Assembly (NCBI GenBank): GCA_050247135.1
Contig: JBFWUT010000052.1
Location: forward strand, 1-16,564
Origin: Berkiella sp050247135
Lineage (GTDB): Bacteria; Pseudomonadota; Gammaproteobacteria; Berkiellales; Berkiellaceae
Direction: 5' to 3'
DNA length: 16,564 nucleotides
Shown here: positions 14,845-16,564 of the stretch, piece after piece
Position numbering within the stretch: position 1 is the stretch's first letter
How the letters are laid out: each line of letters opens with the position of its first letter
Notes under the pieces: model-generated
Databases searched by the model: none
What the model saw: only the letters and a program-made list of their open reading frames with translations
Told to the model about the DNA's origin: nothing
Program-made: the position numbers and the translations under genes

Positions 14845-15956
14845 GCCATTTTCACCCTAAACCACTGATAAAACTGATTAAGTCGACCAGACACTTTACC
14901 CAACCACATTAAGGCGACGACAAAAAGTAAACAGTGGACCCACCATAAGCCAATATCTGGATTAAGCTTACCCGATGCCACCCAGCGCTTACTGATCGTG
15001 AGAAGGTTGTAATAGAGAATACAAACTATCACTGCCGTAAATAGTTGCCCAAATCGTCCCTGCCTTTGTCGAACTCGGCTTAAGGGTACAGCCAACAACG
15101 CTAATAAAGGTGCAGATAGTGGCACCGCTATACGCCATTGCAATTCTGCTAAGTTGCTGGGAGACGGATTATCCAGCAACATCGGTGTTGGCATCGTACG
15201 GTGAAAAAATAAGCCTTGCGGCAAAGGATTGCCTTCCAGTAAACGTTCGTATTCATCAAAAGCAATCACATTATAATCAGCATCTCCTGGTGTACCATTG
15301 TAGCGTCGGCCTTGATGCAGCTTAAAATAGGTATAGCCAGTTGTTTCATTTACCACTACCTCACCCAACTCAGCTGTCAACAAACTCCAGCTTGGCTTAT
15401 CGGTCAAATCACCTTTGGGTTGTTCTGCAATAAAAACATGCTTCATTTGGGAACGATCAGAGTTGATGTCTGTCACATAGAAAACCAATTTATCTTTTTG
15501 AAAGGCATGGAAACGACCGGGCGTCACAGTTTGCATTAATAGCATAGGACCTTCATCGTGAAGCAATTGCTCGCGCTGGTAAGCAATCTTAGGCCCAAAA
15601 TAGCAAGTGAGGGCGCCTGATAGCATCATTACTACTAAACCTAGGGCAAAACTCACGACAATAAAGCGCTGCCAACCGATCCCACAGGCAAGTAATACTT
15701 GCATTTCATTGTCAGCAAAAAACCGGCTATAGCAAAGCAAAACCGCCAAGAACAGCCCTACGGGCAAAAGGAAAGCTAATAACTCTGGAATTTGAAAAAC
15801 TATCACTTGAAATAAAACACTGGGCGCAATATTGCCTGCAGCCGCCTGAGCAATTAATCTGACAAACTTATTGCTGATAGCTATCAGCAGTATAACGGCA
15901 ATCACAGCAATGAAGGTCGTGGCGATCTCGCGGAGTAAATAGCGCCTAATCAGCAT
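14841..15956 (-). CDS. lptF: LPS export permease LptF
   Basis: First gene of the lptFG pair; the other transmembrane half of LptB2FG. The 371 residues (E. coli about 366) start with the typical MLIRRYLLREIATTF. Three TMs and the coupling-helix region FLLPVGLFLAVLLCYSRFFADNEMQVLLACGIGW (about 62-95) follow. Then come GRFHAFQKDKLVFYV in the periplasmic beta domain and C-terminal TMs with VPLSAPLLALLAVPLSRVRQRQGRF. Its ATG has only a weak upstream ribosome site (GAGACG). It diverges from pepA, the classic gammaproteobacterial arrangement. A TATAAT -10 lies 57 bases upstream of the ATG. Confidence 0.96.
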   Translation of the reverse strand: MLIRRYLLREIATTFIAVIAVILLIAISNKFVRLIAQAAAGNIAPSVLFQVIVFQIPELLAFLLPVGLFLAVLLCYSRFFADNEMQVLLACGIGWQRFIVVSFALGLVVMMLSGALTCYFGPKIAYQREQLLHDEGPMLLMQTVTPGRFHAFQKDKLVFYVTDINSDRSQMKHVFIAEQPKGDLTDKPSWSLLTAELGEVVVNETTGYTYFKLHQGRRYNGTPGDADYNVIAFDEYERLLEGNPLPQGLFFHRTMPTPMLLDNPSPSNLAELQWRIAVPLSAPLLALLAVPLSRVRQRQGRFGQLFTAVIVCILYYNLLTISKRWVASGKLNPDIGLWWVHCLLFVVALMWLGKVSGRLNQFYQWFRVKMA

Positions 15957-16155
15957 ATTGGTCTAGTCGTCTCACATTTTAAGAAAGTTAGCTTTATATT
16001 AGTTAGTCTTACATTATACGCGAAGCACCTAATACCGAAGAGTCTCTCCTTTAAAAAAAGACACAATGAATCATAAATATCGTAAAATCAGGACTCAAAT
16101 GAAACATAGTTTAGTACATTAAATAACATATCCCTAACATATAGAGGTCAATCTG
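15957..16155. promoter_or_regulatory. Divergent lptF/pepA promoter region
   Basis: A 199-bp spacer with no gene. On the minus strand a perfect TATAAT (16018-16013) is well placed for lptF, but its -35 at 16-18 bases is poor and it lacks an extended TG. On the plus strand several AT-rich -10-like sequences occur (such as CATAAATAT near 16071-16079), none with a good -35. The pepA ribosome site AGAGGT is at 16143-16148. Confidence 0.45.
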
Positions 16156-16564
16156 ATGGATTTTAGCGTCAAAACAACGCATCCGGAAAAGCACAGGTGC
16201 GATTGCCTTATAGTTGCAGTCAGTGAACCACGCCGCTTAAGTGCCGCTGGGGAAAGAATTAATCAGGCCAGCAAGGGTTACCTTAGTCAGCTGTTAAAGC
16301 GCGGCGATATCGAAGGCAAATTCGGTCAATTTTTAATGTTGCAAAATATCCCTGGCATTAGCGCTGAGCGCGTGCTGTTGGTAGGACAAGGCAACTCAAC
16401 CATCAGTGATTTTAATTTTCGCGATCTCATGTCGCGTACCGCTGTTTATATGAACAACACGGCGATAAAAGAGGCCGTCTCTTATCTGAACGTAATTGAA
16501 GTAACCGAGAAAGATCTCTCTTGGAAATTGCAGCAGACACTCTTCCTGTTCCAAGCTAGCCACT
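16156..16564 (+). CDS. pepA: Leucyl aminopeptidase PepA, N-terminal part (cut by window end)
   Basis: The open frame runs to the window edge, giving 136 codons of a protein of roughly 500. The start MDFSVKTTHPEKHRCDCLIVAVSEPRRLS aligns with E. coli PepA (MEFSVKSGSPEK...FEPRRLS). KGYLSQLLKRGDIEGKFGQFLML and ISAERVLLVGQG also match the family's N-terminal macro-like domain. The dizinc catalytic domain lies beyond the window. PepA is an M17 cytosolic aminopeptidase that in E. coli also binds DNA. AGAGGT seven bases before the ATG supports the start. Confidence 0.93.
   Translation, partial: MDFSVKTTHPEKHRCDCLIVAVSEPRRLSAAGERINQASKGYLSQLLKRGDIEGKFGQFLMLQNIPGISAERVLLVGQGNSTISDFNFRDLMSRTAVYMNNTAIKEAVSYLNVIEVTEKDLSWKLQQTLFLFQASH

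Overview
This window reads as a stretch of a gammaproteobacterial chromosome of moderate to low GC. The core blocks have typical gammaproteobacterial content and order: yajC-secD-secF, lptF-lptG divergent from pepA, and an RDD gene next to lptG. Two large or low-complexity orphan proteins and dense hairpin repeats fit a Legionellales-like, host-associated lineage, but that placement is inferred from general character; no marker gene here settles it.

Layout, left to right. (1) 1-744 is a repeat-rich block. A DUF559/Vsr-like nuclease gene sits between inverted copies of a G5/C5 hairpin repeat, followed by four more repeat copies. (2) 743-4729, minus strand, is one operon for the SecDF-YajC accessory complex (yajC, secD, secF) ending in an exported class I glutamine-amidotransferase-like (peptidase C26) protein. 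The operon's last stop codon directly abuts the repeat array. (3) 4844-5024 holds tRNA-Leu(CAA), plus strand, with a plausible promoter and a weak terminator. (4) 5015-11887 is an accessory block with two genes I do not recognise, diverging from a 174-bp spacer: a 1842-residue, mostly helical protein (minus) and a 389-residue protein with an acidic, tryptophan-repeat C-terminal half (plus). (5) 11900-13186, minus, is a TviB/WbpA-type nucleotide-sugar 6-dehydrogenase whose real start is probably a TTG behind a perfect Shine-Dalgarno. (6) 13289-15956 holds an RDD membrane protein (plus) facing lptG and lptF (minus), the inner-membrane permease of LPS export. (7) 16156-16564 is the 5' part of pepA (leucyl aminopeptidase), cut by the window end.

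The recognisable genes mostly concern the envelope: protein export (SecDF-YajC), LPS export (LptFG) and an activated uronic-type sugar for surface polysaccharide (TviB-like). The two items most worth pursuing are the DUF559 gene with its terminal-inverted-repeat arrangement, where repeat copies start at the same position relative to two unrelated stop codons, and the pair of orphans at 5015-11887, whose smaller member carries W-x(2-3)-F motifs in acidic context like those eukaryotic coat and adaptor proteins bind.
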